Assembly: GCF_000262465.1 (NCBI RefSeq)
Contig: NZ_CM001489.1
Location: forward strand, 5,175,564-5,239,563
Origin: Frankia sp. QA3
Lineage (GTDB): Bacteria > Actinomycetota > Actinomycetes > Frankiales > Frankiaceae
Length of the DNA stretch: 64,000 nt
Direction of reading: 5' to 3'
Part shown: positions 7,533-16,618 of the stretch, one piece after another
How positions within the stretch are numbered: the stretch's first letter is position 1
Layout: each line of letters begins with the position of its first letter
Made by a program: the position numbers and the translations under genes
The notes under the pieces: model-generated
Seen by the model: only the letters and a program-made list of their open reading frames with translations
Database searches by the model: none
Told to the model about the DNA's origin: nothing

Positions 7533-7985
7533 GAGATCCCCGGCTCTTCCCGGACCGGCAGGCCGGCCCGAAGCCCGACGATCCCCACGTAGACGTCGCA
7601 GCTCGAGACCCGTCTGCGCCACTACCTGCGCCGGCGGGTAGTCCTCCGCGGTGAGGACGCCGCGGTGAGGACGCCGCGGTGAGGACGCCGCGTGCACCGG
7701 CACGCCACCACAGCGTTGGACGGCCGCTCGGGCCGCGGCCGCGAACGACCCGAACGCCGGGAACTCCCACATGTCCCGGGCACAGCTCACGAATCATCCC
7801 TGCCACCGCCGCTGCGCGTCTCCCACCTTCATGACGCCATCGGCACAGATCGTCTTTCTTACTCAGGGCTACGTGCGCGGACCTCCCGGACAAAGCGGGG
7901 GCCCATCGTGTCGCTGCGTGAGGCCGAGGCGCCCAGGGGCCGGGAATTCGCTCCGGCGGTCGCCGGGCGCGGGAGGATGACGACC
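7533..7985. other. Non-coding gap with a 14-bp tandem repeat
   Basis: About 450 bases before the propionyl-CoA synthetase start with no gene supported on either strand. A 14-bp unit CGCGGTGAGGACGC is repeated three times at 7647-7688. The stretch next to the TetR remnant may be further decayed coding DNA, but no family could be recognised. Confidence 0.6.
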
Positions 7986-9872
7986 ATGGGCGCATACCAG
8001 CGGGAGTACGAACGGGCCGCGAACGATCCCGAGGAGTTCTGGGCAGCCGCCGCGCAGGCACTCGACTGGACCCGGCCACCGCGGCGGATCCTCGACGCGA
8101 GCACCAAGGCGCCGTTCGCCCGCTGGTTCCCCGACGCCGAGCTCAACACCTGCGCCAACGCCCTTGACCGGCACGTCGCCGCGGGCCGGGGCGACGAGCT
8201 CGCGCTGATCTACGACTCGCCGGTCACCGCGACGGTCCGTCGCTTCACCTTCGCCGAGCTGACCGACGAGGTGGCGCGGGCCGCCGGGGCGCTGGCCGAA
8301 CTCGGGGTGGGCCGCGGCGACCGGGTCATCATCTACCTGCCGATGATCCCCACGGCGGTGGTGAGCATGCTCGCCTGCGCCCGCCTCGGCGCGGTGCACT
8401 CCGTGGTCTTCGGCGGGTTCGCCGCCGCCGAACTCGCCGCCCGGATGGACGACGCCCGGGCGAAGGTCGTCGTCAGCGCCTCCTGCGGGATCGAGCCGAC
8501 GCGGCTGGTGCCGTACAAGCCGATCCTCGACGAGGCGATCGCGCTGACCGCCCACGCTCCCGCCGCGACCCTCATCGTGCAGCGTGACCAGCAGCGCTGC
8601 TCGATGGTCGCCGGCCGTGACCATGACTGGGACGCGGCGCTGGCCGCGGCCGCACCGCTGCCGCCGGTGCCGGTCGCCGCCACCGACCCGCTCTACATCC
8701 TCTACACGTCGGGCACCACCGGCCGGCCGAAGGGGATCGTGCGCGACAACGGCGGGCACGCCGTCGCCCTGACCTGGTCGATGGGCAACATCTTCGGAAT
8801 CCGGGCGGGGGACGTCATGTGGGCGGCCTCCGACGTGGGTTGGGCGGTCGGGCACTCGTACACGGTCTACGCCCCGCTGCTCGCCGGCGCGGCGACCGTG
8901 CTCTACGAGGGCAAGCCGGTGGGCACGCCGGACGCCGGCGCGTTCTGGCGGGTGATCGCCGAGCACGGGGTGAACGTGCTGTTCACCGCGCCGACCGCGA
9001 TCCGGGCGATCAAGAAGGAGGACCCGGCGGGCGCCCTGCTGCGCGGGTACGACCGCTCGTCGTTGCGGGCGCTGTTCCTGGCCGGCGAACGACTCGATCC
9101 GGCGACCTACGACTGGGCCGCCGCCACCCTGGGCATCCCGGTGATCGACAACTACTGGCAGACGGAGACGGGCTGGCCCATCTGCGCCAACCCGATGGGC
9201 CTGGAACCGCTCCCCGCCCGCGCGGGCTCTCCCACCGTGCCGATGCCGGGCTACGACGTGCGGGTGCTGGACCCGGCGGGCCAGCCCGTCCCCGCCGGCA
9301 CGGAGGGCGCGATCTGCCTGCGCCTGCCGTTGCCGCCCGGCAACCTGCCGACCCTGTGGGAGGACGACGACCGGTATGTCGCGTCCTATCTGTCCGCCTT
9401 CGACGGGTACTACCTGACCGGCGACGGCGGCTACCTCGACGCCGACGGGTACCTGTTCGTGCTGGGCCGCACCGACGACGTGATCAACGTGGCCGGGCAC
9501 CGGCTGTCCACCGGGTCGATGGAAGCCGTCCTCGCCGCGCACCCGGCCGTGGCCGAGTGCGCCGTCGTCGGCGTCGCGGACGCGCTGAAGGGCCAGGTCC
9601 CGCGCGGGCTGGTGGTGGTGAAGACCGGGGTCGAGATCGGGCCGGACGCCCTCGCCGCGGAGCTGGTCGCCCGGGTCCGCGCGGAGATCGGGCCGGTGGC
9701 GGCGTTCCAGCGGGTCGACGTGGTGGCGGCACTGCCCAAGACCCGATCCGGCAAGATCCTGCGCCGGACCATGCGCGAGATCGCCGACGGCCGCTCCCCC
9801 GCCGTCCCACCGACCATCGAGGACGCCACCGTCCTCGACGCCCTCCGCCCGGTCCTCACCGCCTCCCCCTGA
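7986..9872 (+). CDS. prpE: Propionyl-CoA synthetase-like acyl-CoA ligase
   Basis: 628 residues, the usual length for PrpE/ACSS3-type AMP-forming ligases, which convert propionate (or another short acid), ATP and CoA to acyl-CoA. The N-terminus has the ACS cap 'YERAANDPEEFWAAAAQ'. The adenylation core has 'YILYTSGTTGRPKGIVRD' (P-loop), 'WAASDVGWAVGHSYTVYAPLL' and 'LYEGKPVGTPDAGAFWRV', which are closer to PrpE than to acetyl-CoA synthetase. 'NYWQTETGWPI' and 'YYLTGDGGYLDADGY' precede the hinge. The C-terminal lysine motif is 'PKTRSGKILRR', the site controlled by acetylation in relatives. ATG 7986 is preferred, with GGGAGG nine bases upstream; ATG 7977 would overlap that site. It could supply propionyl-CoA for methylmalonyl-CoA used by the polyketide synthases, but that is only inference. 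Confidence 0.88.
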   Translation: MGAYQREYERAANDPEEFWAAAAQALDWTRPPRRILDASTKAPFARWFPDAELNTCANALDRHVAAGRGDELALIYDSPVTATVRRFTFAELTDEVARAAGALAELGVGRGDRVIIYLPMIPTAVVSMLACARLGAVHSVVFGGFAAAELAARMDDARAKVVVSASCGIEPTRLVPYKPILDEAIALTAHAPAATLIVQRDQQRCSMVAGRDHDWDAALAAAAPLPPVPVAATDPLYILYTSGTTGRPKGIVRDNGGHAVALTWSMGNIFGIRAGDVMWAASDVGWAVGHSYTVYAPLLAGAATVLYEGKPVGTPDAGAFWRVIAEHGVNVLFTAPTAIRAIKKEDPAGALLRGYDRSSLRALFLAGERLDPATYDWAAATLGIPVIDNYWQTETGWPICANPMGLEPLPARAGSPTVPMPGYDVRVLDPAGQPVPAGTEGAICLRLPLPPGNLPTLWEDDDRYVASYLSAFDGYYLTGDGGYLDADGYLFVLGRTDDVINVAGHRLSTGSMEAVLAAHPAVAECAVVGVADALKGQVPRGLVVVKTGVEIGPDALAAELVARVRAEIGPVAAFQRVDVVAALPKTRSGKILRRTMREIADGRSPAVPPTIEDATVLDALRPVLTASP

Positions 9873-9892
9873 CAATCCACCGGCGACGGCTC

Positions 9893-9942
9893 CTGCTTGT
9901 CCGGAGGGATAAATCGGACGCCGAAACCCTCCGGACAAGCAG
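9893..9942. terminator. Perfect 16-bp inverted repeat between converging genes
   Basis: CTGCTTGTCCGGAGGG at 9893-9908 pairs with all 16 bases of its complement at 9927-9942; the 18-base loop is rich in A. It lies just after the propionyl-CoA synthetase stop and before the opposing glutamate decarboxylase stop, the position of a bidirectional terminator. No T-tract follows, as is common in actinomycetes. Between 9962 and 10016 three imperfect copies of a CGGCACGCCACGGGGTC unit follow. Confidence 0.7.
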
Positions 9943-10015
9943 GCGGGGCAGCGGCACCGATCCGGCACGCCACGGGGTCACCGGCACGCCACGGGGTCGC
10001 CGGCGTCCCACGGGG

Positions 10016-11419
10016 TCAGTGGTGGAAGGACTCCTCGCCGTCCGGCGGGGGCGGCGGGATGGGCCGCCCATCGCCGGTCAGCCTGTCGACGACCCGGCGC
10101 AGGTCGGCGACGAGCAGGCCGGCCAGATCGCGGCTGAACTCGTGCCGCACCACGATTCGCAGCACGGCGAGGTCGGTCAGGTCCGGCGGGAACCGGTAGG
10201 CGGGCACCAGCCAGCCGCGGGTGCGCAGCAGCTCGGAGACGTCGAAGACGGTGTAGTCGGTGATCTCGTCGCGCAGCCGGAACGCGAACGCGGGGATCCC
10301 GCTGCCGTCCGAGACGAGTTCGAAGGGGCCCATCCGGGCCACCTCGTCGGCGAGCCACCGGGCGTTGTCCCGGCACGCCTGGGCCACCCGGCGGTAGCCG
10401 GAGAAGCCCAGCTGGAGCAGCGTGTAGTACTGCGTGACGACCTGAGCCCCCGGGCGGGAGAAGTTCAGCGAGAACGTCGGCATCGTCCCGCCGAGGTAGT
10501 CCACCTCGAACACGAGCTCGTCCGGCAGATGTGCGCGGTCGCGCCACAGCACCCAGCCGACCCCCGGATAAACCAGCCCGTACTTGTGCCCCGACGCGTT
10601 GATCGACACCACCCGGTCGAGCTGGAAGTCCCAGACCAGCTCCGGGTCGCAGAACGGGGCGATGAACCCGCCCGACGCGGCATCGACGTGCACCGGCACG
10701 TCCGGGCCACCCGCCGCGGCCAGGCGGTCGAGCGCGGCAGCGATCTCGGCGACCGGCTCGTAGCTGCCGTCGAACGTCGAGCCGAGGATCGCCACGACGC
10801 CGATCGTGTTCTCGTCGCAGCGCGCGGCGGCCTCGTCGGCGGTCAGATGCGTGCGGCCCGGCGCCATCGGTACCAGCCGTGGCTCCACGTCCCAGTAGCG
10901 GGCGAACTTCTCCCAGCACACCTGGACGTTGACGCCCATGACGAGGTTGGGCCGGTCGGCCGGGGCGCCCGCCGCCCGCCGCCGGGCCCGCCAGCGGCGC
11001 AGCAGCGCCAGGCCGGCGAGCATGCACGCCTCGGACGAGCCGGTGGTCGAGCAACCGACCGCGTGCTCCGCGTCGGGGGCGTGCCACAGGTCCGCGAGGA
11101 TGCTGACGCAGCGCTCCTCCAGCTCCGCCGTCTGCGGGTACTCGTCCTTGTCGATCATGTTCTTCGGCGCGCACTCGGCCATCAGCCGGTCGGCCTGGGG
11201 GTCCATCCAGGTGGTCACGAAGGTCGCCAGGTTCAGCCGCGCGTTGCCGTCGAGCATCAGCTCGTCGTGCACGATCTGGTAGGCGGTCTCGGGCGAGATT
11301 GACTCCCGTGGGATCCGATACCGCGGCACGACGACGTCCTCCCCCGACCGGACCAGCTGCGGCCGCACATCGACCGTCTGCTCCGCCCGCCGCCCACGCG
11401 CCTTCCCGTGCAGCGCCAT
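10016..11419 (-). CDS. gad: Glutamate decarboxylase (PLP-dependent)
   Basis: 467 residues, the normal Gad length. The sequence follows the GadA/GadB family: 'RYRIPRESISPETAYQIVHD', 'NLATFVTTWMDPQADRLMAE', 'NMIDKDEYPQTAELEERCV', 'GCSTTGSSEACMLAGLAL', 'HVDAASGGFIAPF' and the Schiff-base lysine Lys279 in 'INASGHKYGLVYPG'. The protein ends in a His-His pair; in E. coli GadB a C-terminal His closes the active site at neutral pH. The enzyme removes CO2 from L-glutamate to give GABA, consuming a proton. The ATG has GGAGGGGG upstream. No gadC-type antiporter is adjacent, so a role in acid resistance is not supported by context. The 285 bases between this start and the divergent acyl-CoA dehydrogenase hold no gene. 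Confidence 0.94.
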   Translation of the reverse strand: MALHGKARGRRAEQTVDVRPQLVRSGEDVVVPRYRIPRESISPETAYQIVHDELMLDGNARLNLATFVTTWMDPQADRLMAECAPKNMIDKDEYPQTAELEERCVSILADLWHAPDAEHAVGCSTTGSSEACMLAGLALLRRWRARRRAAGAPADRPNLVMGVNVQVCWEKFARYWDVEPRLVPMAPGRTHLTADEAAARCDENTIGVVAILGSTFDGSYEPVAEIAAALDRLAAAGGPDVPVHVDAASGGFIAPFCDPELVWDFQLDRVVSINASGHKYGLVYPGVGWVLWRDRAHLPDELVFEVDYLGGTMPTFSLNFSRPGAQVVTQYYTLLQLGFSGYRRVAQACRDNARWLADEVARMGPFELVSDGSGIPAFAFRLRDEITDYTVFDVSELLRTRGWLVPAYRFPPDLTDLAVLRIVVRHEFSRDLAGLLVADLRRVVDRLTGDGRPIPPPPPDGEESFHH

Positions 11420-11704
11420 CCGGTGCCCCCTCCAGTCGGGTCATCTCCAGCCGGCCCTCGTCGGCGCACCCGAGTCTGCAACCCCCGGTTTTGGCGACCG
11501 TCGGCGACATCCCGGTGACCGAGGTCCGGATCGCGTCGCCACCCGCCGCCGACGACCCGCCGCCGCAGGACAGCGGCCCGTCCCACGAAAACCGAACATC
11601 CATGGCATTTGTTTGACCGAGCGCCACATCACCTGTTTGAGTCAGTGACGGATGACACACCGCGTGACTTCACCCACTGCTTCCGCCCCGCGCGAGGAGG
11701 GCCC

Positions 11705-12937
11705 ATGAGCTCGGAGTTCGCCTGGTCCGCTGAGCAGGTCGAGCTGCGCCGGACGGTGCGTGCGTTCGCCGCGGAGGTCTCCCCGCAGGAGGAGGTCCGG
11801 CGGCTGATGGCGTCGCCGCTCGGCCACGATCCGGCCGTCTGGTCCCGGCTCGGCGAGGAACTCGGCGTGCTCGGCCTCGCCGCGGACGAGGAGTACGGCG
11901 GCGCCGGCGACGGGCTGGTCTCCCAGGCGGTGGTCATCGAGGAGCTGGGCCGGGCGCTCGTGTGCGGGCCGCTGCTCGGGTCGGTCATCCTCGGCGCCAC
12001 GGCCCTCGGGGGCTTGAGCGACAAGGCGGCACGGGCGGAGCTGCTGCCGGGGCTCGTCGCGGGCCGCACGTCCGCCGCGTTGGCAGCGCCGCTGCATCGG
12101 GGCGGGTTCGACCCGGCCGCCGTCACCGTGACCGCCACCGCGCGTCACAGCGCCACCTCACCGGGCGGCACCACCTCGCCGGGCGGCACCACCTCGCCGG
12201 GCGGCACCGAGACCACCGGGCACACGCTGCGCGGGTCCGTCGCGCACGTGCTGGACGGCGCCGCGGCGGACCTGCTGCTGGTGGCCGCGGCGATCGGCGG
12301 CACGGACGGCGGCGAGGACGGGGACGGCGACACCGTCGGGCTGTTCGCGGTGAGCGCCGACGCGACCGGCCTGGTCCGGGAGTCGACGCCGACGATGGAC
12401 CTCACCCGCCGGCAGGCCACCGTCAGTTTCAACGACGCCCCGGCCCGGCTGCTCGCCGCGGCGCCGGAGGCCGCGACCGTTCTCGCCACCACCGCGGAGA
12501 CCGCCGCGGTGCTGCTGGCCGCCGAGCAGATCGGCGCCGCCCAGTACCTGCTCGATCTCTCCGTCGAGTACGCCAGGACCCGGCTGCAGTTCGGCCGGCC
12601 GATCGGATCGTTCCAGGCGGTCAAGCACCTGTGCGCCGACATGCTGGTGCTGGTCGAGCAGGCTCGCTCGGTCGCCTACCACGGAGCGTGGGCGCTCGAC
12701 GAGGGCACCGACGACCCGCGGATCGCGGCGAGCCTCGCGCAGTCGGTGTGCTCGACGGCCTTCACCCAGGTCGCGGCGATGGCCGTGCAGGTGCACGGCG
12801 GGATCGGCTTCACCTGGGAGCATCCCGCGCACCTGTACCTCAAGCGGGCCTACACCGACGCGGCCCTGTTGGGCAGCGCCGAGGCGCACCAGGAACGGCT
12901 GGCCCAGCTCGTCCTCGACGACGCCGGCGGACTCTGA
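11705..12937 (+). CDS. Acyl-CoA dehydrogenase family protein (probable subunit of a paired enzyme)
   Basis: 410 residues. An acyl-CoA dehydrogenase fold with N-terminal helical domain ('LRRTVRAFAAEVSP', 'LGEELGVLGLAADEEYGGAG'), a divergent beta domain, and C-terminal helices ending 'VQVHGGIGFTWEHPAHLYLKRAYTD'. That last motif is typical of the FAD-poor or partner subunit in actinobacterial heterotetrameric FadE pairs. ATG 11705 has GAGGAGG four bases upstream; an earlier in-frame ATG at 11609 lacks support. Residues about 151-168 are three exact 'TSPGGT' repeats coded by an 18-bp tandem repeat placed in the beta domain. The partner gene follows 128 bases downstream. The paired arrangement is known for steroid side-chain and ring degradation and other branched acyl-CoA oxidation; no other steroid genes are visible, so the substrate is open. 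Confidence 0.85.
   Translation: MSSEFAWSAEQVELRRTVRAFAAEVSPQEEVRRLMASPLGHDPAVWSRLGEELGVLGLAADEEYGGAGDGLVSQAVVIEELGRALVCGPLLGSVILGATALGGLSDKAARAELLPGLVAGRTSAALAAPLHRGGFDPAAVTVTATARHSATSPGGTTSPGGTTSPGGTETTGHTLRGSVAHVLDGAAADLLLVAAAIGGTDGGEDGDGDTVGLFAVSADATGLVRESTPTMDLTRRQATVSFNDAPARLLAAAPEAATVLATTAETAAVLLAAEQIGAAQYLLDLSVEYARTRLQFGRPIGSFQAVKHLCADMLVLVEQARSVAYHGAWALDEGTDDPRIAASLAQSVCSTAFTQVAAMAVQVHGGIGFTWEHPAHLYLKRAYTDAALLGSAEAHQERLAQLVLDDAGGL
12155..12208 (+). repeat. 18-bp in-frame tandem repeat in acyl-CoA dehydrogenase gene
   Basis: Three copies of ACCTC(A/G)CCGGGCGGCACC encode Thr-Ser-Pro-Gly-Gly-Thr three times. It sits in a predicted surface loop of the middle domain. Confidence 0.85.
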
Positions 12938-12944
12938 GGCCGCC

Positions 12945-13030
12945 AGAGCACGAACCACCCGCAGACCACGAACCACCTCAGACCACGAACCACCTCAGAC
13001 CACGAACCACCTCAGACCACGAACCACCGG
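12945..13030. repeat. 17-bp tandem repeat between two acyl-CoA dehydrogenase genes
   Basis: Unit AGACCACGAACCACCTC occurs three times exactly from 12963, with one diverged copy before and one partial copy after. It fills most of the spacer between the paired genes and would be transcribed with them. Confidence 0.85.
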
Positions 13031-13065
13031 CAGGACGACGTGATGACGACAGGCGGGAGACGGCG

Positions 13066-14271
13066 ATGAGCGCCGAGACGGCCGACGCCCTGGCTGCGGC
13101 GGGGGCTTCGCAGGACGACGACCGGGCGCGCGTCGAACGGGCCGCCCGCGAGGTGCTCGCCGGCATCGACCCGGCCACCGCCACGACGGCGGAGTTCCTC
13201 GGCGCCTGCTACGACGCGGGTCTGGCCTGGGTGCACTTCCCCGTCGGCTTCGGCGGCCTCGGCGTGCCCGCGGGTCTGCAGGCGGTCGCCGACGCGATCC
13301 TGGCGGCCGGCGGGCGGCCCGACCCGTTCCTGAACAACCCGATCGGCGTCGGGATGGCCGGGCCGACCCTGCATGGTCACGCCGACGAACAACTGCGGGC
13401 GAGGCTGCTGCGGCCGCTGTACACCGGCGAGAACATGTGGGCCCAGCTGTTCAGCGAGCCGGGCGCGGGCTCCGACCTCGCCGGGCTGTCGACCCGTGCG
13501 GTGCGCGACGGCGACGGGTGGGTCGTCGACGGCCAGAAGGTGTGGACGAGCCTCGCGCACCTGGCGAGCTGGGCGCTGCTGCTGGCCCGGACCGACCCGG
13601 ACCTGCCCAAGCACCGCGGCCTGACGTACTTCATCGTCGACATGCACGCCCCCGGCGTCGAGGTCCGGCCGCTGCGGCAGGCGACCGGCCAGGCCGAGTT
13701 CAACGAGGTCTACCTGACCGGCGTGCGCGTCCCGGACGCCCACCGCCTGGGCGACGTCGGCCAGGGCTGGAACGTCGCGATGACGACGCTGATGAACGAG
13801 CGGTCCGCGATCGGCGACTCCGCCCTCGACCGCGGCTCCGGCACGATCGCCGACGCGCTGGGGCTGTGGCGGGACCGGCCCGACCTGCACACCCCGGCGC
13901 TGCGGCTGCGGCTGGCCGGCCTGTGGACCCAGGCCGAGGCCCACCGGCTCACCGGGGAGCGCGCCCGGGTCGCCCGCACCGCCGGGCCGCCGGGGCCGGA
14001 GGCGTCCATCGGCAAGCTCGTCGGCGCCGAGCTGAACCAGAAGATCTATGACTTCTGCATGGACATGCTCGGCCCCGAGGGCACCCTCTATGACTCCTAC
14101 GACGACCCCGCCGACAGCCTGCAGCGCCGGTTCCTGCGGGCCCGGGCGAACACCATCGAGGGCGGTACGTCGCAGATCCTGCGCAACGTCCTGGGCGAGC
14201 GGGTGCTTCGGCTGCCCGGCGACGTCCGCGTCGACACCGGAAAGCCCTGGCGGGACGTCCCCCGCGGCTGA
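13066..14271 (+). CDS. Acyl-CoA dehydrogenase family protein (catalytic partner)
   Basis: 401 residues. A full acyl-CoA dehydrogenase: 'WVHFPVGFGGLGVPAGLQ', 'AQLFSEPGAGSDLAGLSTRA' (acyl-CoA/FAD binding), 'GWVVDGQKVWTSLAHLASWALLLARTDP', 'GLTYFIVDMHAPGVEVRPL', 'FNEVYLTGVRVPD' and the C-terminal 'RANTIEGGTSQILRNVLGERVL' region that binds FAD across the dimer. Such enzymes introduce a 2,3 double bond into acyl-CoA and pass electrons to ETF. The ATG at 13066 has GGGAGA upstream. It follows the other acyl-CoA dehydrogenase gene in the same direction, with a repeat-filled 128-base gap. Together the two probably form an alpha2-beta2 enzyme of the ChsE/FadE26-27 type, inferred from family knowledge and not shown by sequence alone. 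Confidence 0.88.
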   Translation: MSAETADALAAAGASQDDDRARVERAAREVLAGIDPATATTAEFLGACYDAGLAWVHFPVGFGGLGVPAGLQAVADAILAAGGRPDPFLNNPIGVGMAGPTLHGHADEQLRARLLRPLYTGENMWAQLFSEPGAGSDLAGLSTRAVRDGDGWVVDGQKVWTSLAHLASWALLLARTDPDLPKHRGLTYFIVDMHAPGVEVRPLRQATGQAEFNEVYLTGVRVPDAHRLGDVGQGWNVAMTTLMNERSAIGDSALDRGSGTIADALGLWRDRPDLHTPALRLRLAGLWTQAEAHRLTGERARVARTAGPPGPEASIGKLVGAELNQKIYDFCMDMLGPEGTLYDSYDDPADSLQRRFLRARANTIEGGTSQILRNVLGERVLRLPGDVRVDTGKPWRDVPRG

Positions 14272-14361
14272 CCGACCCGGTACCGACCGACCCGGTACCG
14301 ACCGAACCGCGGCAAGGCCGACCCTCGCAAGGCCGCCCCGCCGCGCGGCTCCCGTCCGTGA

Positions 14362-15512
14362 TCAGCACCCCGAACAACGGGCCGAGGAAGGCGCCAGCGT
14401 CTCCAGCGTGCATTGGATGACGTCCGGGTTGTTGTACAGGTTCCACGGGGTGATGAGCACCGATCCAACGGCGGCGATCATGCCGCCGGCGCGCCAGCTG
14501 ATCCGCTGCGGGCTGACGTTCGAGAAATCGAAGGCCGGCGAGATGAAGTTCGCGACGATGTTGGTGCCGATGGTGACGGTCGTGAAGGTCAGTGCGCCGA
14601 GGACAATGGCGAAGGTGCTGTCGATACGGGCGACCGTCTCCACCGGGTCGGTGGTGAGTTCACCGAAGAACGGAATCGTCAGCGCCGAGGTGAGCACCAC
14701 CAGCAGGGAGAAGACGAGGAAGTTCACCGGCAGGCCGAGCAGGTTGCCCTTGCGGACCGCGCCGAACGATTTCCCGTACCGGGCGAAGTCGCCGAAGTTC
14801 AGCATCGGGCCGGAGAAGTAGGAGACGCCCGGCGCGATCGCCCCGAGCATCAGGGAGATCGCCGAGCCGTGGTGGTCCCCGTTGCCGATGTTGAGGCTCA
14901 TCACGCCCCAGCCAGCCTTGTAGATGAGATAGCCGGTGAGCGCGAACATGACGACGTAGGCGGAAGGCCCAGGAAGCCGTACCTGTCGACGTCGGCGTAG
15001 GGGGTGAGCCCGGAAAAGAGCTTCAGCAGCACGACGTCGAGCGCAGCCGAAGCCAGATACGTCTGGATGCCGTACCAGGCGACGGCGATCAGTCCACGGA
15101 TCACGGCAGGCACGTTCGCCCCGAGGACACCGAAAGCCGCCCGGCACATCACCGGGTAGGGCACCGCGCCCTGCTGACTCGGCCGGGCGACGAGGTTACA
15201 GAAGAAATAGACGATGGTGATGCCCACGAGCAGCGCGACCAGGACCTGCCAGCTCGTCAGCCCGAGCGCGAACAGGCTGCCGGCGGTCACGTATCCGCCG
15301 ACGCTGTGCACGTCCGACATCCAGAAGGCGAAGATGTTGTAGGCGGACCAGCTCTGTTCCTTCAGCGGTGCCAGGTCCTCATTGGCCGGCCTGGGGCCGT
15401 AACCCGCCTTCACCGCACCCACCCCGACCGGTTGGCCGGCGGCCTCGGCCAGGTCGTCATGAGCCGTTGCCAGGCCCGGAGATCGCGCCGCGGAGGTCGC
15501 GGACTCGGTCAT
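14362..15512 (-). pseudogene. NCS1-family nucleobase permease, frameshifted and 3'-truncated
   Basis: From ATG 15512 (GGGAGAAACA upstream) the frame reads an NCS1 (cytosine/purine/allantoin permease) N-terminus with 'QSWSAYNIFAFWMSDVHSVG', 'NLVARPSQQGAVPYPVMCRA' and several membrane helices up to 'DRYGFLGLP'. Near 14972 the frame is lost; 'AYVVMFALTGYLIYKAG' continues in the next frame and runs through 'MLNFGDFARYGKSFG' to 'NNPDVIQCTLETLA'. Around 14405 the frame is lost again and 'FLGPLFGVLITD' appears in a third frame. Each break is explained by one missing base. The usual C-terminal helices are absent. In an intact protein of about 480 residues this would be a cation-coupled nucleobase importer. 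Two errors in one draft sequence are possible, but the missing end argues for real decay. Confidence 0.8.
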
Positions 15513-15729
15513 TGTTTCTCCCTCGATTGGCTGCGCGCTCCGAATGGAGTGATCAGGCGTCGTACCGACGCACCGAAGCACCGACGGGTCGCCGGCATCG
15601 CGGCCGGCATCGGCACCGGTCGACCCTTCTGGCCCCGGAGAATCCGCCCCTGCTGCTACCGTTATGTCGATCAACGGCCGATCCGTGACCCGGGGAGTCA
15701 TGGACGGCTCCATCGGGGGGATGGAACAG

Positions 15730-16143
15730 ATGTCGTTTTCGCGCGCGCTGCCACGCAACCTGGCCGCGCTCCTGCTCACCCTCGCCCTGGCGCTGACCGT
15801 CCTGGTCGTCGCCGGGTCGAGCAGCCCGGCTAGCGCCGCCACCTGCACCGACCGGCAGCTACCGGTCTCGTCGGCAGCGGCCTACCTGGGCGTGGACCGC
15901 CGGCACTCCGCCCAGTTCCGGGGCCAGGTCAGCGGCGGGGTGACCTACGTCAACTTCTGGTTCGACGGCACCTACCGCGGCCTGTTCAACCCCAACGGGG
16001 TCCTGGTGACGGGCTCCGCGCCCATCTCGGTCCTCTACCGGACGGTGACGACGACCGAGATCTGGCTGGGCAAGGTGCGCCAGGTCCTCAAGAACGTGGT
16101 GTACCTGCGGGTGTGCGGCACCTACTGGGTCAAGCTCGCCTGA
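15730..16143 (+). CDS. Small secreted protein of unknown function
   Basis: 137 residues from ATG 15730; ATG 15700 or 15721 in the same frame are also possible (a GGGGGG run lies at 15715-15720). A clear Sec signal peptide is present: 'SRALPRN' basic start, hydrophobic 'LAALLLTLALALTVLVVAG' and a likely Ala-Ser-Ala cleavage near residue 36. The mature part of about 100 residues has two cysteines ('ATCTDRQ' and 'LRVCGTYW') that could form one disulfide, and alternating hydrophobic/polar stretches such as 'VTYVNFWFDG' and 'EIWLGKVRQVLKNVVYLRV' that suggest a small beta fold. No family was recognised. Its 3' end overlaps the opposite-strand GntR remnant by 14 bases. Confidence 0.7.
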   Translation: MSFSRALPRNLAALLLTLALALTVLVVAGSSSPASAATCTDRQLPVSSAAAYLGVDRRHSAQFRGQVSGGVTYVNFWFDGTYRGLFNPNGVLVTGSAPISVLYRTVTTTEIWLGKVRQVLKNVVYLRVCGTYWVKLA

Positions 16144-16519
16144 CCGAACCTCGCGGGCGTGCGGCGTCGGCCGGGACACCGGCCCGCCGCACGTCACGCG
16201 AGACCTCCAGCAGCGCGGCCGCGTCGCGGGCCCGGAAGGCGTGCAGCATCCGTTCGTGATCGTCGTTGAGCAGGTCCACGGCGTCCCGTGAGGCGTAGTC
16301 CATCGGCCGGGCGGGTTCCGTCCTGTTCCAGGCGGACTCGAACATGCGCGCCAGACGCGGCATGCCGCCCGCGTGGACGAGCGCGAGGCGGAACCGCCGG
16401 CTCTCCCGGTGGTGCCCGCGGGAGTCGCCCGCGCGGATCGCCTCCGACGCGGCGGCGTGCGCCTGGGAGACCAGCTCGCCGTCCGCCGCCGTCCGGCCGA
16501 TGGTCCCGGCACGATGCGG
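16130..16519 (-). pseudogene. FCD-domain remnant of a GntR-family regulator
   Basis: The minus strand reads 'ASEAIRAGDSRGHHRESRRF', 'RLALVHAGGMPRLARMFESA' and 'HERMLHAFRARDAAALLEVS' before stopping at 16130. This is the C-terminal half of an FCD ligand-binding domain as found in GntR regulators, including the helix that carries metal-binding histidines. The winged-helix domain and the start of FCD are missing, and the DNA upstream is occupied by the opposite-strand GNAT gene. Its neighbour on the same strand is the broken NCS1 permease, so both may be debris of one nucleobase-use locus. Confidence 0.65.
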
Positions 16520-16618
16520 GGACTTTGGCTCCGGTCTGTTTCGTCCCGTCCACGGGCTGATCTCGCCGCGCTCACGCCGTGCCGCCCGCGTCGGTGTCGC
16601 ATCGCCGTTACCCGTGCG

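Noticed and set aside
8819..11302. 827-codon plus-strand frame spanning two convergent genes
   Set aside because: It runs out of frame through propionyl-CoA synthetase and antisense through glutamate decarboxylase, both with complete family motifs.
12945..13030. Evenly spaced repeats that could suggest a CRISPR array
   Set aside because: Units are directly adjacent without spacers and no cas gene is in the window. The same holds for the other tandem arrays.
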